DNA from: Bacteroidota bacterium
GTDB lineage: Bacteria > Bacteroidota > Ignavibacteria > Kapaibacteriales > UBA2268
Reading direction: 5' to 3'
Assembly: GCA_022708005.1 (NCBI GenBank)
Contig: JAKIZN010000049.1
Location: forward strand, 1-8,760
DNA length: 8,760 nucleotides
Numbering within the stretch: the stretch's first letter is position 1; each line of letters opens with the position of its first letter. The notes under the pieces were generated by a model, which did no database searches, had not been told where the DNA came from, and saw nothing but the letters and a program-made list of their open reading frames with translations. Shown in pieces: positions 1-6,904 of this stretch. The position numbers were made by a program, and so were the translations under genes.

Positions 1-2016
1 GATTAGCTCATCTATCGCCGATTTTTTATATTTTTGCATGTTCGGAGCTGTAGCCGTCGCTTCCATAAATAACTCTTCAACGCTGCTTCCTTGAGCTTTT
101 TCTGGAGCATCGTGGCTATGCAATTCACTTTCATAGCTATCGCCCCAAAATGTGCTTGACGACGCCTTAGCCTTAGGCATACTATTTGGAGCAATCCCAA
201 AATAAATATACTTTCCTATAATATCGGCAAAAATTGCCGGTACTGTAGATGCCGAGCGAAAATTCAAATAGGTTAGCCCGCTGCCTTCTCTATGATGCAA
301 ATATACATCATCGCCCATTTTATCAAAAAATATAGAGATTGCCGTAGAGTTCCCGCAGCCTATAAATAAATTATCGGCACTATATTTGTCATTACCAGCG
401 AAGTCTAACAAAGCACCAAAGGCAGTATTATGCCCGCATCCTTGCGATTCGCTTAGCGATTGGTAAGCATCATTGCCGTTGTAATCAATTAACAGCCCAA
501 AGCCATAACGCGTTCCAGAGCCTTGAGCGTGCCGATTTGCACTATATTGGTCATCGCCGCTTTTATCTATAAGCGAGCCAATCCCATACCAATGGGACAC
601 TCCTTGCCCAAAACTTTCGCATTTATATATGTCATCGCCCGCGTTGTCTATCAGCAAGCCATAGCCCGAAGCAGAATATGGGCGCACCCCCAAAACTGCA
701 CCTTGCGAAAAGCTAACATATCTATTCTCACGCTCTGCCGCATCGGTGTTTTGGCTTGAAGAAATGTAAATGTCATCTCCAGATTTATCTAATAAAATGC
801 CCAAGGCTCGCGAAGAAGCAAATCCTTGCGAGTATGCTTCTGAATAATACTTATCATTTCCTTTTTCGTCTATCAACAAGCCTATGCCAAATGCAGATGC
901 TCCCTGAGTATATATCCCACCTTGGTAAGTATCGTCGCCGTCCAAATCAATCAACACGCCTATCCCAAATATGCCGCAGCCAAGCGATACATCTTTCGAT
1001 ATATATTGGTCGTTGCCCTTATAGTCTAATAATAGGCTAATTCCAAACGCAGTACCGCCGAGCGAGTAATTTCCAGCCCTATATATGTCATTGCCGTCCA
1101 AGTCAATTATCACAGAGACGGGTCTATTGAGTATCGCCGATTTATCCCGCTCCGCTAGCATATAAGCATCGTTACCGCCCAAATCCAAAATAAACATATA
1201 ATCGCCATCATATTGGTTATTCTGCCGTAGCCCTATTGCAACTTTGCCATATTTTGTAATCACTTCCTTATTCTGAAGCTCAGAAAGCAACTCTTGCGGA
1301 AGCTCAAGCAGCTTTTTATTTTGCTCTACTAATGCTTTGAAAAGCGATGAAGCAATTGCAATAGTATTGGAATTAGCAAATATTTCTGAATGTTCCGCGA
1401 ACTTTTCTTTACTTTTCTCAAATTCGTTATCATATTTTATGTTTTCAATATAGTCAGAAGAAGGCTTCTTTCGCAAAGAAAATAGCACAGAATCGTAATA
1501 TTGCATTACATGTTTATACTTATTTATTTCAGAATAAATTGGATTACCGTGCATGGCTTTGATGGCATTATAGAAAATCGACAAATATTGATTTAACACC
1601 ATAGTGGTTACAAGATTTGTCTTGCTGTCATATTCCATTTCAAAAAAACTTCTAATTTCCTTTTCAGACACAGGGGCGCTAAGATTTATCGCTGATTTAG
1701 CATTAATATCCAAATAGCTCATCATAGAGCGTAGTGTCTCTTCGCTATTGCCTATATTGAATTTTTGCACAATATTATCTATTTCTTGGCTTATATCGAT
1801 AGATTTCATTGGGTTATCGAAGCACATTTTAATGTTTTTCAACTCATTAGATAGCTCGCCCAAATGGTCATTGGGCAGCCAAATATCATGCTTTTTCAAG
1901 CCAGATTTAAGCAAAACAGAATCAAGCTCAGTGTAAAAACTTTGATGTAATCCATTGCCTGCAAACAAATTAGTTGCAAATAAAAATAAAATATAAGTGA
2001 AAATAACTTTCTTCAT
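1..2016 (-). CDS. Exported Gly/Asp/Tyr-repeat solenoid protein, 3' end outside window
   Basis: No named function; I do not recognise a characterised family. The frame on the minus strand is open from the ATG at 2016 through all 672 codons to position 1, so the C-terminus is missing. Residues 1-19 are a signal peptide (MKK, a hydrophobic stretch, cleavage likely after NLFA). Residues 20-265 look mainly alpha-helical, charged and non-repetitive. Residues ~270-573 hold about eleven tandem repeats of ~27 residues with consensus hG-x-L-h-D-x-x-G-[ND]-D-x-Y-x(7,8)-QG-x(5,7)-G, followed by a degenerate copy at ~593-607 and a Ser/Ala/Glu-rich, probably helical tail. The periodic DxDG[ND]D and Gly residues suggest a beta-solenoid, perhaps calcium-stabilised; this is inference. 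The start is supported by AAGG just upstream, formed within the stop codon context of the preceding phosphodiesterase gene (stop-to-start gap 6 nt), so translation is probably coupled. Secretion to periplasm or surface is likely. Confidence 0.85.
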   Translation of the reverse strand, partial: MKKVIFTYILFLFATNLFAGNGLHQSFYTELDSVLLKSGLKKHDIWLPNDHLGELSNELKNIKMCFDNPMKSIDISQEIDNIVQKFNIGNSEETLRSMMSYLDINAKSAINLSAPVSEKEIRSFFEMEYDSKTNLVTTMVLNQYLSIFYNAIKAMHGNPIYSEINKYKHVMQYYDSVLFSLRKKPSSDYIENIKYDNEFEKSKEKFAEHSEIFANSNTIAIASSLFKALVEQNKKLLELPQELLSELQNKEVITKYGKVAIGLRQNNQYDGDYMFILDLGGNDAYMLAERDKSAILNRPVSVIIDLDGNDIYRAGNYSLGGTAFGISLLLDYKGNDQYISKDVSLGCGIFGIGVLIDLDGDDTYQGGIYTQGASAFGIGLLIDEKGNDKYYSEAYSQGFASSRALGILLDKSGDDIYISSSQNTDAAERENRYVSFSQGAVLGVRPYSASGYGLLIDNAGDDIYKCESFGQGVSHWYGIGSLIDKSGDDQYSANRHAQGSGTRYGFGLLIDYNGNDAYQSLSESQGCGHNTAFGALLDFAGNDKYSADNLFIGCGNSTAISIFFDKMGDDVYLHHREGSGLTYLNFRSASTVPAIFADIIGKYIYFGIAPNSMPKAKASSSTFWGDSYESELHSHDAPEKAQGSSVEELFMEATATAPNMQKYKKSAIDELI
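301..1212 (-). repeat. Tandem ~27-residue (about 80-bp) coding repeats, ~11 copies
   Basis: Translated units follow one another within the exported protein: LDLGGNDAY, IIDLDGNDIY, LLDYKGNDQY, LIDLDGDDTY, LIDEKGNDKY, LLDKSGDDIY, LIDNAGDDIY, LIDKSGDDQY, LIDYNGNDAY, LLDFAGNDKY and FFDKMGDDVY. Most are followed 6-8 residues later by QG, LG or IG and then by a G at the unit end. The period is 25-28 residues except for the sixth unit, which carries an extra ~15 residues, and the first, which lacks the QG half. The DNA copies are diverged, so this is an old protein repeat rather than a recent tandem duplication. Confidence 0.9.
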
Positions 2017-2022
2017 ATTGCC

Positions 2023-3219
2023 TTACTTTAAGATAAATTTAATCCTTTCAATGTCGCCATCGATATTTTTCCGCGGGAATATCCCAAAAATCTCACATAG
2101 CAATGGATATACATCTACATTAGAAAGCGTGCCAGTTTTATAGCCATTTTTGAATTTATTGCCTACTGCAAAGAATATGCCATGCATATCGATTTGATTA
2201 TTATCGAACCCATGCTCTGCGTTAGATTTATGGTCGCCAGCTCTGTAGCTATAAAATGACCAGCCAAGTTCTGGGATTAATATTATCGGAAAAATATACG
2301 GATTTTGGCTAAAGTGATAATATTCTGGCATCTCTTCGCGAAAATAAACTTTATAATGCGATTCTGATTTTTTAAGCCTATCGTATATACGCGGCAAATC
2401 CTTATCAAAGCGAGGCTTAATCATAGTTAAAGACATCGCGCTATTTACTTCGCAATCAAATCCATCAAGCAGCGATTTTAAGTCAATATCCCTTTTCTCT
2501 GATACATTAGTCATGCCATGGTCTGATAAAATAATAAGATTTACGCTATCTTTCATGCCTATCAATTCTATTCTTTTCCTAAGCACGCCGATTAAAGAAT
2601 CCATTACAGCGATTGTCGAATCAATTTCTCTGCTGTCGGTGCCAAATTTATGCCCTTGCGAGTCAGTATCGTGAAAATACAGTGTGATGAAATGTGGTCT
2701 TTCACTTTGCGGAAGTGTTAGCCAGTTAATCACGCCGTCAATCTTCTTTTGATGCGGTTCAGTATGGTTATATGCTTTGAAATAATCGGGGCGGCGGTTG
2801 GTATCCGTTAGCTCCGACCCGGGCCAATAGTATGATGCAGTCTTGATATTATTCCGCTTTGCTGTTTCCCAGAATGCTTCGCCTTGGTACCATTTAGGGT
2901 TTCTCACTGCGGCAGTGTCGCTAAGCGAGTATATTTCATTTTGGCAATTTTTAAAATAATTTGAAATTATACCATGATTTTGCGGATACATCCCCGTTAT
3001 AATACTCAAATGATTGGGAAATGTAATGCTTGGAAATGATGGCTTAAAAGATAGTGCCGAAACTCCTTCCTTCTTGATAGCATCTAAATTTGGCGTTAGC
3101 CCGCGATTTGCATAATCCCAGCGAAAGCCATCGAAAGATACAAGCAAAACATAAGGCGTTTGAGCTACGGCTATCTGCCCCAGAAGCACGAATAATATAA
3201 TAGCAATATATTTTTTCAT
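2023..3219 (-). CDS. Secreted nucleotide pyrophosphatase/phosphodiesterase-like enzyme (alkaline phosphatase superfamily)
   Basis: 398 residues. A signal peptide occupies residues 1-19 (MKKYIAIILF..., AVA then Q), so the enzyme acts outside the cytoplasm. The rest matches the type I phosphodiesterase/NPP fold of the alkaline phosphatase superfamily. SFDGFRWDY supplies metal ligand D30, SITFPNHLSI has the nucleophile T66 and N69, TDSQGH gives D186 and H190, LSDHGM gives D233 and H234, and EHGFDN gives H336. All two-zinc-site residues expected of the family therefore appear intact. Members cleave nucleotide pyrophosphates, phosphodiesters or phospholipid head groups; the substrate here cannot be told from sequence. 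A TTG start at 3246 is possible, but the ATG at 3219 places the signal peptide at the N-terminus and is preferred. It lies 72 nt downstream of the aminotransferase gene and 6 nt upstream of the repeat-protein gene, so it probably belongs to their operon. Confidence 0.88.
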   Translation of the reverse strand: MKKYIAIILFVLLGQIAVAQTPYVLLVSFDGFRWDYANRGLTPNLDAIKKEGVSALSFKPSFPSITFPNHLSIITGMYPQNHGIISNYFKNCQNEIYSLSDTAAVRNPKWYQGEAFWETAKRNNIKTASYYWPGSELTDTNRRPDYFKAYNHTEPHQKKIDGVINWLTLPQSERPHFITLYFHDTDSQGHKFGTDSREIDSTIAVMDSLIGVLRKRIELIGMKDSVNLIILSDHGMTNVSEKRDIDLKSLLDGFDCEVNSAMSLTMIKPRFDKDLPRIYDRLKKSESHYKVYFREEMPEYYHFSQNPYIFPIILIPELGWSFYSYRAGDHKSNAEHGFDNNQIDMHGIFFAVGNKFKNGYKTGTLSNVDVYPLLCEIFGIFPRKNIDGDIERIKFILK

Positions 3220-3291
3220 TGCAATTCGACCATTAATTTCTAACAATAATTGTATAAAAATACTACAAATTTATTTAGCAACCAAGCATGG

Positions 3292-4416
3292 CTACTTATA
3301 AATAGCGTTAGTCAGAGCGTCTATTACTCTATCGACGTTATCGCCTATATCTGAATATATAGGCAAACAAAGTATTTTTTCGGCAACGGCATTTGCAATT
3401 GGCAGATTACCTTTTGCGGCTGATTCCAAGCCTCTATAAATTGGTATATTGCTAATCAAAGGATAGAAATATCGCCTTGTAAAAATATTATTTTCTTTAA
3501 GTATGTTATATACTTCATCTCTTGTTTTGCCACATTTTTCAGAATTGATAGTAATCGGAAAATATGAATAGCTATGCTCGACGTTGGGCGACTCCTTTAA
3601 TAGTTCAATGGCATCGATACTGCTCAAGGCGGCTCGATATTTTGCTGCTGCTTCTTTTCTTTTGGCTATTGCAGTTTCTGCATGCTTTAATTGCAGCAGC
3701 CCCAGCGCCGCTTGAAATTCGTTCATTTTGGCATTTATACCCGGTGCAACGATTGTCGTTTCGCCCGCAAAACCGAAATTTTTTAAATAATCTATTCTCT
3801 TTTTGGTAGCCTCATCTTTGGAAATTATTGCTCCGCCTTCAAACGTAGTATATACTTTTGTGGCATGGAAACTCAATATAGACATATCGCCAAAATTTAA
3901 TATAGATTTGCCGCTGAGTTTCACACCAAAAGCATGGGCTGCATCATAAATAACTTTAAGCCCATAATTATCCGCGATGACTTGTATTTTCTCAACATTT
4001 GCGGGATTGCCATATACATGCACGGGCATTATTGCAGTAGTTTTTGGGGTTATCGCTTCTTCGATTTTCTCGGCATCTAAATTAAAAGTATTTGGCTCAA
4101 TATCAACAAATACTGGCTTAATATTATTCCACCATAGCGAATGGGTTGTTGCAACAAAGCTAAAAGGAGTGGTTATCACTTCGCCAGATATTCTCAAAGC
4201 CTGAAGCGCTGTGATTAGTGCCAATGTACCATTAGAAAATAGGGATACATGGCTAACGCCGAAATATTTGCATAACTCCAACTCAAGTTGCTGATGATAC
4301 TTGCCGTTATTAGTGAGCCATTTTTCTGCCCAAATGTCTTCAAGATATGGTATAAACTCTTCAAGAGCAGGCAAATACGGCTTGGTTACGTATATTTTTG
4401 AATTATCAGCTCCCAT
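3292..4416 (-). CDS. DegT/DnrJ/EryC1/StrS-family PLP-dependent sugar aminotransferase
   Basis: 374 residues, the usual family length. These enzymes transfer an amino group, normally from glutamate, to a keto sugar bound to a nucleotide, supplying amino sugars for surface polysaccharides or glycoproteins. Visible motifs are an N-terminal TKPYLP and WLTNNG, SNGTLAL near residue 61 (cofactor phosphate region), TTPFSFVATTHS near 82, the cofactor-ring aspartate in YDAAHAFG (D158), and SFHATKVYTTFEGG with the Schiff-base lysine K187. NAKMNEFQAALG near 229 is also typical. Overall it most resembles the VioA/dTDP-4-amino-4,6-dideoxyglucose-type branch, but the exact sugar is not determinable. No strong Shine-Dalgarno precedes the ATG. 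It is the first gene of a leftward three-gene block and is divergent from hpnC. No sugar dehydratase or glycosyltransferase accompanies it here, so its substrate must be made elsewhere. Confidence 0.9.
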   Translation of the reverse strand: MGADNSKIYVTKPYLPALEEFIPYLEDIWAEKWLTNNGKYHQQLELELCKYFGVSHVSLFSNGTLALITALQALRISGEVITTPFSFVATTHSLWWNNIKPVFVDIEPNTFNLDAEKIEEAITPKTTAIMPVHVYGNPANVEKIQVIADNYGLKVIYDAAHAFGVKLSGKSILNFGDMSILSFHATKVYTTFEGGAIISKDEATKKRIDYLKNFGFAGETTIVAPGINAKMNEFQAALGLLQLKHAETAIAKRKEAAAKYRAALSSIDAIELLKESPNVEHSYSYFPITINSEKCGKTRDEVYNILKENNIFTRRYFYPLISNIPIYRGLESAAKGNLPIANAVAEKILCLPIYSDIGDNVDRVIDALTNAIYK

Positions 4417-4501
4417 AGCTTGCCAAAAGTATTATTTTACATTTACTTAATATAGCAATATTTGTTCCAAAATATAGCTCGCGATTATATAGTTCAGAAC
4501 C

Positions 4502-4533
4502 TTTGCAAAATTAATTCATTATATTTGCAAAAT
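4502..4533 (+). repeat. Pair of TTTGCAAAAT direct repeats 22 bp apart, possible operator
   Basis: TTTGCAAAAT occurs at 4502-4511 and again at 4524-4533. The core TTTGCAAA is itself a perfect palindrome, and the 22-bp spacing would put both on the same face of the helix. The second copy overlaps the candidate -7 element TATATTTG. A partial third copy, TGCAAAA, starts at 4541. In such AT-rich DNA chance is not excluded. Confidence 0.35.
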
Positions 4534-4566
4534 ATGTTTATGCAAAAATTATAAAATAAATTCGTC

Positions 4567-4570
4567 GGAG
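4567..4570 (+). promoter_or_regulatory. Ribosome binding site GGAG supporting the TTG start of hpnC
   Basis: GGAG ends 9 nt before the TTG at 4580. The next in-frame start, ATG at 4601, has no comparable site at a workable distance, so the TTG is preferred. Confidence 0.5.
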
Positions 4571-4579
4571 AAAGCTATT

Positions 4580-5497
4580 TTGCTTTTTACAGCAGATGAA
4601 ATGCAGCATTTATTGCAGCTCGATGGCGGGAAATTCAAAGTTAGCACCGCTAAGGAAGCTTTCGAGTTCTGCAAAAATGTGGCTAACAGACATTACGAAA
4701 ACTTTCCTGTTGGCTCAATTGCGATACCGCGAAAAGTTAGAAAACACTTTTTTTCGGTATATGCCTATTCGAGATTTGCCGACGACATAGCCGACGAGTT
4801 TGCGAGCGACGACTCTAAAAAGAATTTAGCTATAGAAATGCTTGAGCAATTGGCTAAATATGCCGCAGAGAAATTTAATTCGCAGTGCGGAAACCCGATT
4901 TTTATGGCTTTGGGCGAGACGATGAAGTTACTCAATTTGCCCGCTAAGCCATTTATTAATTTAACAGTTGCCTTTATCAAAGATATTAATTTTGCCCGAG
5001 CTGAAACTATCGAAGACCTATATGATTACTGTCAATATTCCGCTAATCCCGTTGGCGAAATTGTCTTGCGGCTCTATGGCGAATATAATGAAGAAAATGC
5101 GGCGCTATCGGACAAAATATGTACTGCTCTGCAGCTTGTAAATTTCTGGCAAGATATTTCTGTGGATAAGCACAAAGGTAGAATTTATCTGCCTAAAAAA
5201 ATATTTCCCAAAATTGAATTAAATGATTTGCTTCAAAATAAAAAAAGCAGTATATTGCAAGATGATTTAACTATTATCTATAATTTAACTTACAACTTAT
5301 TCGCAGAAGGGAAATTATTGGCTAACAAAGTTAAATCGAAACGGCTTATGCTGGAACTAAAAATGGTGGTAGCCGGCGGTTTGAAAATTCTATCAAAAGT
5401 TAATCGTCTAGGAACTGATATAATTTCAAAAAAGCCGATTATCAGCAAAATTGACGTTGCCGGAATTTTTTTGAAAGCGTTATTTAGAAAAGCATAA
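4580..5497 (+). CDS. hpnC: Hydroxysqualene synthase HpnC (trans-isoprenyl diphosphate synthase family)
   Basis: 305 residues. HpnC converts presqualene diphosphate to hydroxysqualene, the second of three steps of the bacterial HpnCDE route from farnesyl diphosphate to squalene, usually feeding hopanoid or sterol synthesis. The N-terminal HYENFPVGS (38-46) and the following YAYSRFADDIADE (61-73; D68, D69, D72) are the HpnC version of the first aspartate-rich motif. SANPVGE at 154-160 and NFWQDISVDKHKGRIYLP (188-205; D192, D196) form the second. The FWQD and KGR signatures separate it from phytoene synthase and from HpnD. The start is a TTG with GGAG upstream; ATG at 4601 (codon 8) is the alternative and would not touch the conserved core. 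hpnD follows after 1 nt, and the pair act in sequence, which supports both names. Confidence 0.88.
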   Translation: MLFTADEMQHLLQLDGGKFKVSTAKEAFEFCKNVANRHYENFPVGSIAIPRKVRKHFFSVYAYSRFADDIADEFASDDSKKNLAIEMLEQLAKYAAEKFNSQCGNPIFMALGETMKLLNLPAKPFINLTVAFIKDINFARAETIEDLYDYCQYSANPVGEIVLRLYGEYNEENAALSDKICTALQLVNFWQDISVDKHKGRIYLPKKIFPKIELNDLLQNKKSSILQDDLTIIYNLTYNLFAEGKLLANKVKSKRLMLELKMVVAGGLKILSKVNRLGTDIISKKPIISKIDVAGIFLKALFRKA

Positions 5498-5498
5498 T

Positions 5499-6401
5499 AT
5501 GGATTTTATTACTCAAGAAATATTGGCTGACTACGAGAAAGTGCAAAGTCCGAAAACTGAAAAATCGAACTTTTCATATTCTTTTTCAATACTCCCAAAA
5601 GATGAGCGAAATGCTATTAATTCAATTTATGCTTTTTGCAGTTATATCGATGAAATAGTCGATAGCACACCGAACTCAAACCAAAAGCAAGTGCAGCGGA
5701 AGTTAGAGCGTCTGCATTGGTGGGAAAATGAAATTGAGAAACTATATAGCGGACAAATTAAAAGCCCGTTGCTATCGCCATTAGTCCAATTAATTGATAG
5801 GTTTGGCATACCCAAGCAATATTTTCTTACGCTGATTGATGGCTGCCGTCGCGATATTTTTAGGCACAGATACGAGACATTTGACGATTTAAAAGAGTAT
5901 TGCTATGGCATGGCAAGCATCGTAGGGCTGATTAGCATAGAGATTTTTGGCTATAAATACGAAGATACCAAAAATTATGCTATACATCTTGGCTATGCTT
6001 TGCAGCTTACCAATATTTTAAGGGACATAAAGTTCGATAAAAATCGCGGATATATCTACATTCCACAAGAAGACTTACGGCGATTTAACTACAGCGAAGA
6101 AGATTTGATAAACGAAGTATATAACGAAAACTTTATCGAACTTATGAGATTCCAAGCTAAGCGAGTTCGTGAGCATTACCACAAAGCTCGCCAATTCCTG
6201 CGCCCAGACGAAAAGGCTACTATCGTATCTGCTGAAATAATGGATTCGATTTACTATCGCCTGCTTGAGAAAATTGAATTGAACGAATTTAACGTCTTTG
6301 CAAAGAAAATCAAAGTTGCGAAGTTGCATAAAATATTAATTGCCATCAAGCATTGGCTTTCGATAAGGGTTTTTATAAACAGAATAAAAAAGCATTCATA
6401 A
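5499..6401 (+). CDS. hpnD: Presqualene diphosphate synthase HpnD (squalene/phytoene synthase family)
   Basis: 300 residues. HpnD condenses two farnesyl diphosphates head-to-head to presqualene diphosphate, the substrate of HpnC encoded immediately upstream. YAFCSYIDEIVD (44-55; D51, D55) is the first aspartate-rich motif and LTNILRDIKFD (170-180; D176, D180) the second, followed by GYIYIPQEDL. DGCRRDI near 114 is the typical central helix of the family. Two positions look odd: F179 stands where Glu is common (RDxxED) and Y185 where Arg is common (GRxYxP), though the metal-binding aspartates are kept. A phytoene synthase (CrtB) is the main alternative, because the families are close; linkage to hpnC and absence of carotenoid desaturase genes favour HpnD. 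The HpnC stop and this ATG are 1 nt apart, indicating one transcript. The C-terminus is Lys/Arg-rich, as in many membrane-associated members. Confidence 0.82.
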   Translation: MDFITQEILADYEKVQSPKTEKSNFSYSFSILPKDERNAINSIYAFCSYIDEIVDSTPNSNQKQVQRKLERLHWWENEIEKLYSGQIKSPLLSPLVQLIDRFGIPKQYFLTLIDGCRRDIFRHRYETFDDLKEYCYGMASIVGLISIEIFGYKYEDTKNYAIHLGYALQLTNILRDIKFDKNRGYIYIPQEDLRRFNYSEEDLINEVYNENFIELMRFQAKRVREHYHKARQFLRPDEKATIVSAEIMDSIYYRLLEKIELNEFNVFAKKIKVAKLHKILIAIKHWLSIRVFINRIKKHS

Positions 6402-6419
6402 TAAAATTAGTTGTAAATT

Positions 6420-6424
6420 GAGGA
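6420..6424 (+). promoter_or_regulatory. Strong ribosome binding site GAGGA for nuoE
   Basis: GAGGA ends 4 nt before the ATG at 6429, which fixes the nuoE start and gives this gene the clearest Shine-Dalgarno in the window. Confidence 0.6.
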
Positions 6425-6428
6425 TAAA

Positions 6429-6902
6429 ATGGAAATACAGTTTAACCAAGAAGAATTAGAAAAAATTGACAACCTGAAAAAACGCTATCCAGAGCAACAA
6501 TCTGTTTTAATGGGAGTGCTGTGGATGGCTCAGCATAAGTTTGGTTGGATTTCCAAAGAAGTAATGGGATACGTGGCAGAGCTATTAAATCTTCCTTTTG
6601 CCCACGTTGAAGGAGTTGCTACTTTTTATACGATGTACCACAAGAAACAGCCCGGCAAATATCATGTCCAAGTCTGCACAAATGTTTCTTGTATGTTGCG
6701 TGGAGGCAATGAGCTTTACCAGCATATCTCCAATAAACTTGGCTTAAATAATAATGAAACTTCTGACGATACAAAATTTTCATTGGAAGAAGTAGAGTGC
6801 ATGGGTGCTTGCGGCGGCGCTCCGATGATAGCAATTAACGAAGATTATTATGAAAATTTAACCATTGAAAAGGTTGATGAAATTATAGATAGCCTTAAAT
6901 AA
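6429..6902 (+). CDS. nuoE: NADH-quinone oxidoreductase subunit E, thioredoxin-like [2Fe-2S] protein
   Basis: 157 residues, normal for NuoE (24-kDa subunit of Complex I). It holds the N1a [2Fe-2S] cluster in the peripheral NADH-oxidising arm, next to NuoF, on the cytoplasmic side of the membrane. An N-terminal helical bundle (residues ~5-60, with SVLMGVLWMAQHKFGWIS) precedes a thioredoxin-like ferredoxin domain. The ligands are C83 and C88 in VCTNVSCML and C124 and C128 in ECMGACGGAPM, the full CX4C...CX3C set, so it should bind its cluster. The related HoxE or formate-dehydrogenase gamma-type subunits have the same motif and cannot be entirely excluded. No nuoF, nuoG or other Complex I gene is adjacent: the gene sits 27 nt after hpnD and 2 nt before a rhomboid-like gene, so it is detached from the usual nuoEFG order within this window. 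Confidence 0.9.
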   Translation: MEIQFNQEELEKIDNLKKRYPEQQSVLMGVLWMAQHKFGWISKEVMGYVAELLNLPFAHVEGVATFYTMYHKKQPGKYHVQVCTNVSCMLRGGNELYQHISNKLGLNNNETSDDTKFSLEEVECMGACGGAPMIAINEDYYENLTIEKVDEIIDSLK

Positions 6903-6904
6903 AT

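Larger units (their letters stand above)
4417..4579. promoter_or_regulatory. Divergent intergenic region with promoters for both operons
   Basis: This very AT-rich 163 bp separates two genes pointing away from each other, so it should hold at least two promoters. On the plus strand TATATTTG at 4520-4527 is an exact match to the Bacteroidota -7 consensus TAnnTTTG, with TTTG at 4502-4505 upstream. The 14-nt spacer is shorter than the usual 17-23. On the minus strand TACTTTTG (4431-4424) also matches TAnnTTTG but lies so close to the ATG at 4416 that the transcript would be nearly leaderless. Neither start point is certain. Confidence 0.4.

Noticed and set aside
523..1040. Plus-strand open frames across 523-1040
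   Set aside because: They lie opposite the repeat-protein frame, have no recognisable domains, and mirror its Gly/Asp/Tyr codon periodicity.
301..1212. Regular ~80-bp periodicity as a possible CRISPR array or DNA satellite
   Set aside because: The copies differ at DNA level, no constant repeat/spacer boundary exists, and the period is a whole number of codons in an open frame.
301..1212. RTX calcium-binding nonapeptide repeats
   Set aside because: RTX units are GGxGxDxUx with a 9-residue period; here the period is ~27 and the GGxG core is absent.
3220..3246. TTG start at 3246 for the phosphodiesterase
   Set aside because: It would put nine polar residues before a clean MKK-type signal peptide that starts at the ATG at 3219.
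3266..3273. Minus-strand TAAATTTG as a separate promoter for the phosphodiesterase gene
   Set aside because: It matches TAnnTTTG, but no TTG/TTTG lies at the right distance upstream, and such octamers are expected by chance in this AT-rich gap.
4146..4157. Perfect palindrome TTGTTGCAACAA
   Set aside because: It is inside the aminotransferase coding region with no repeats or other signal around it, so it is probably coincidental.
5499..6401. Phytoene synthase (CrtB) for carotenoids
   Set aside because: The direct linkage to a clear hpnC makes HpnD more likely, and no desaturase gene is nearby; not fully excluded.
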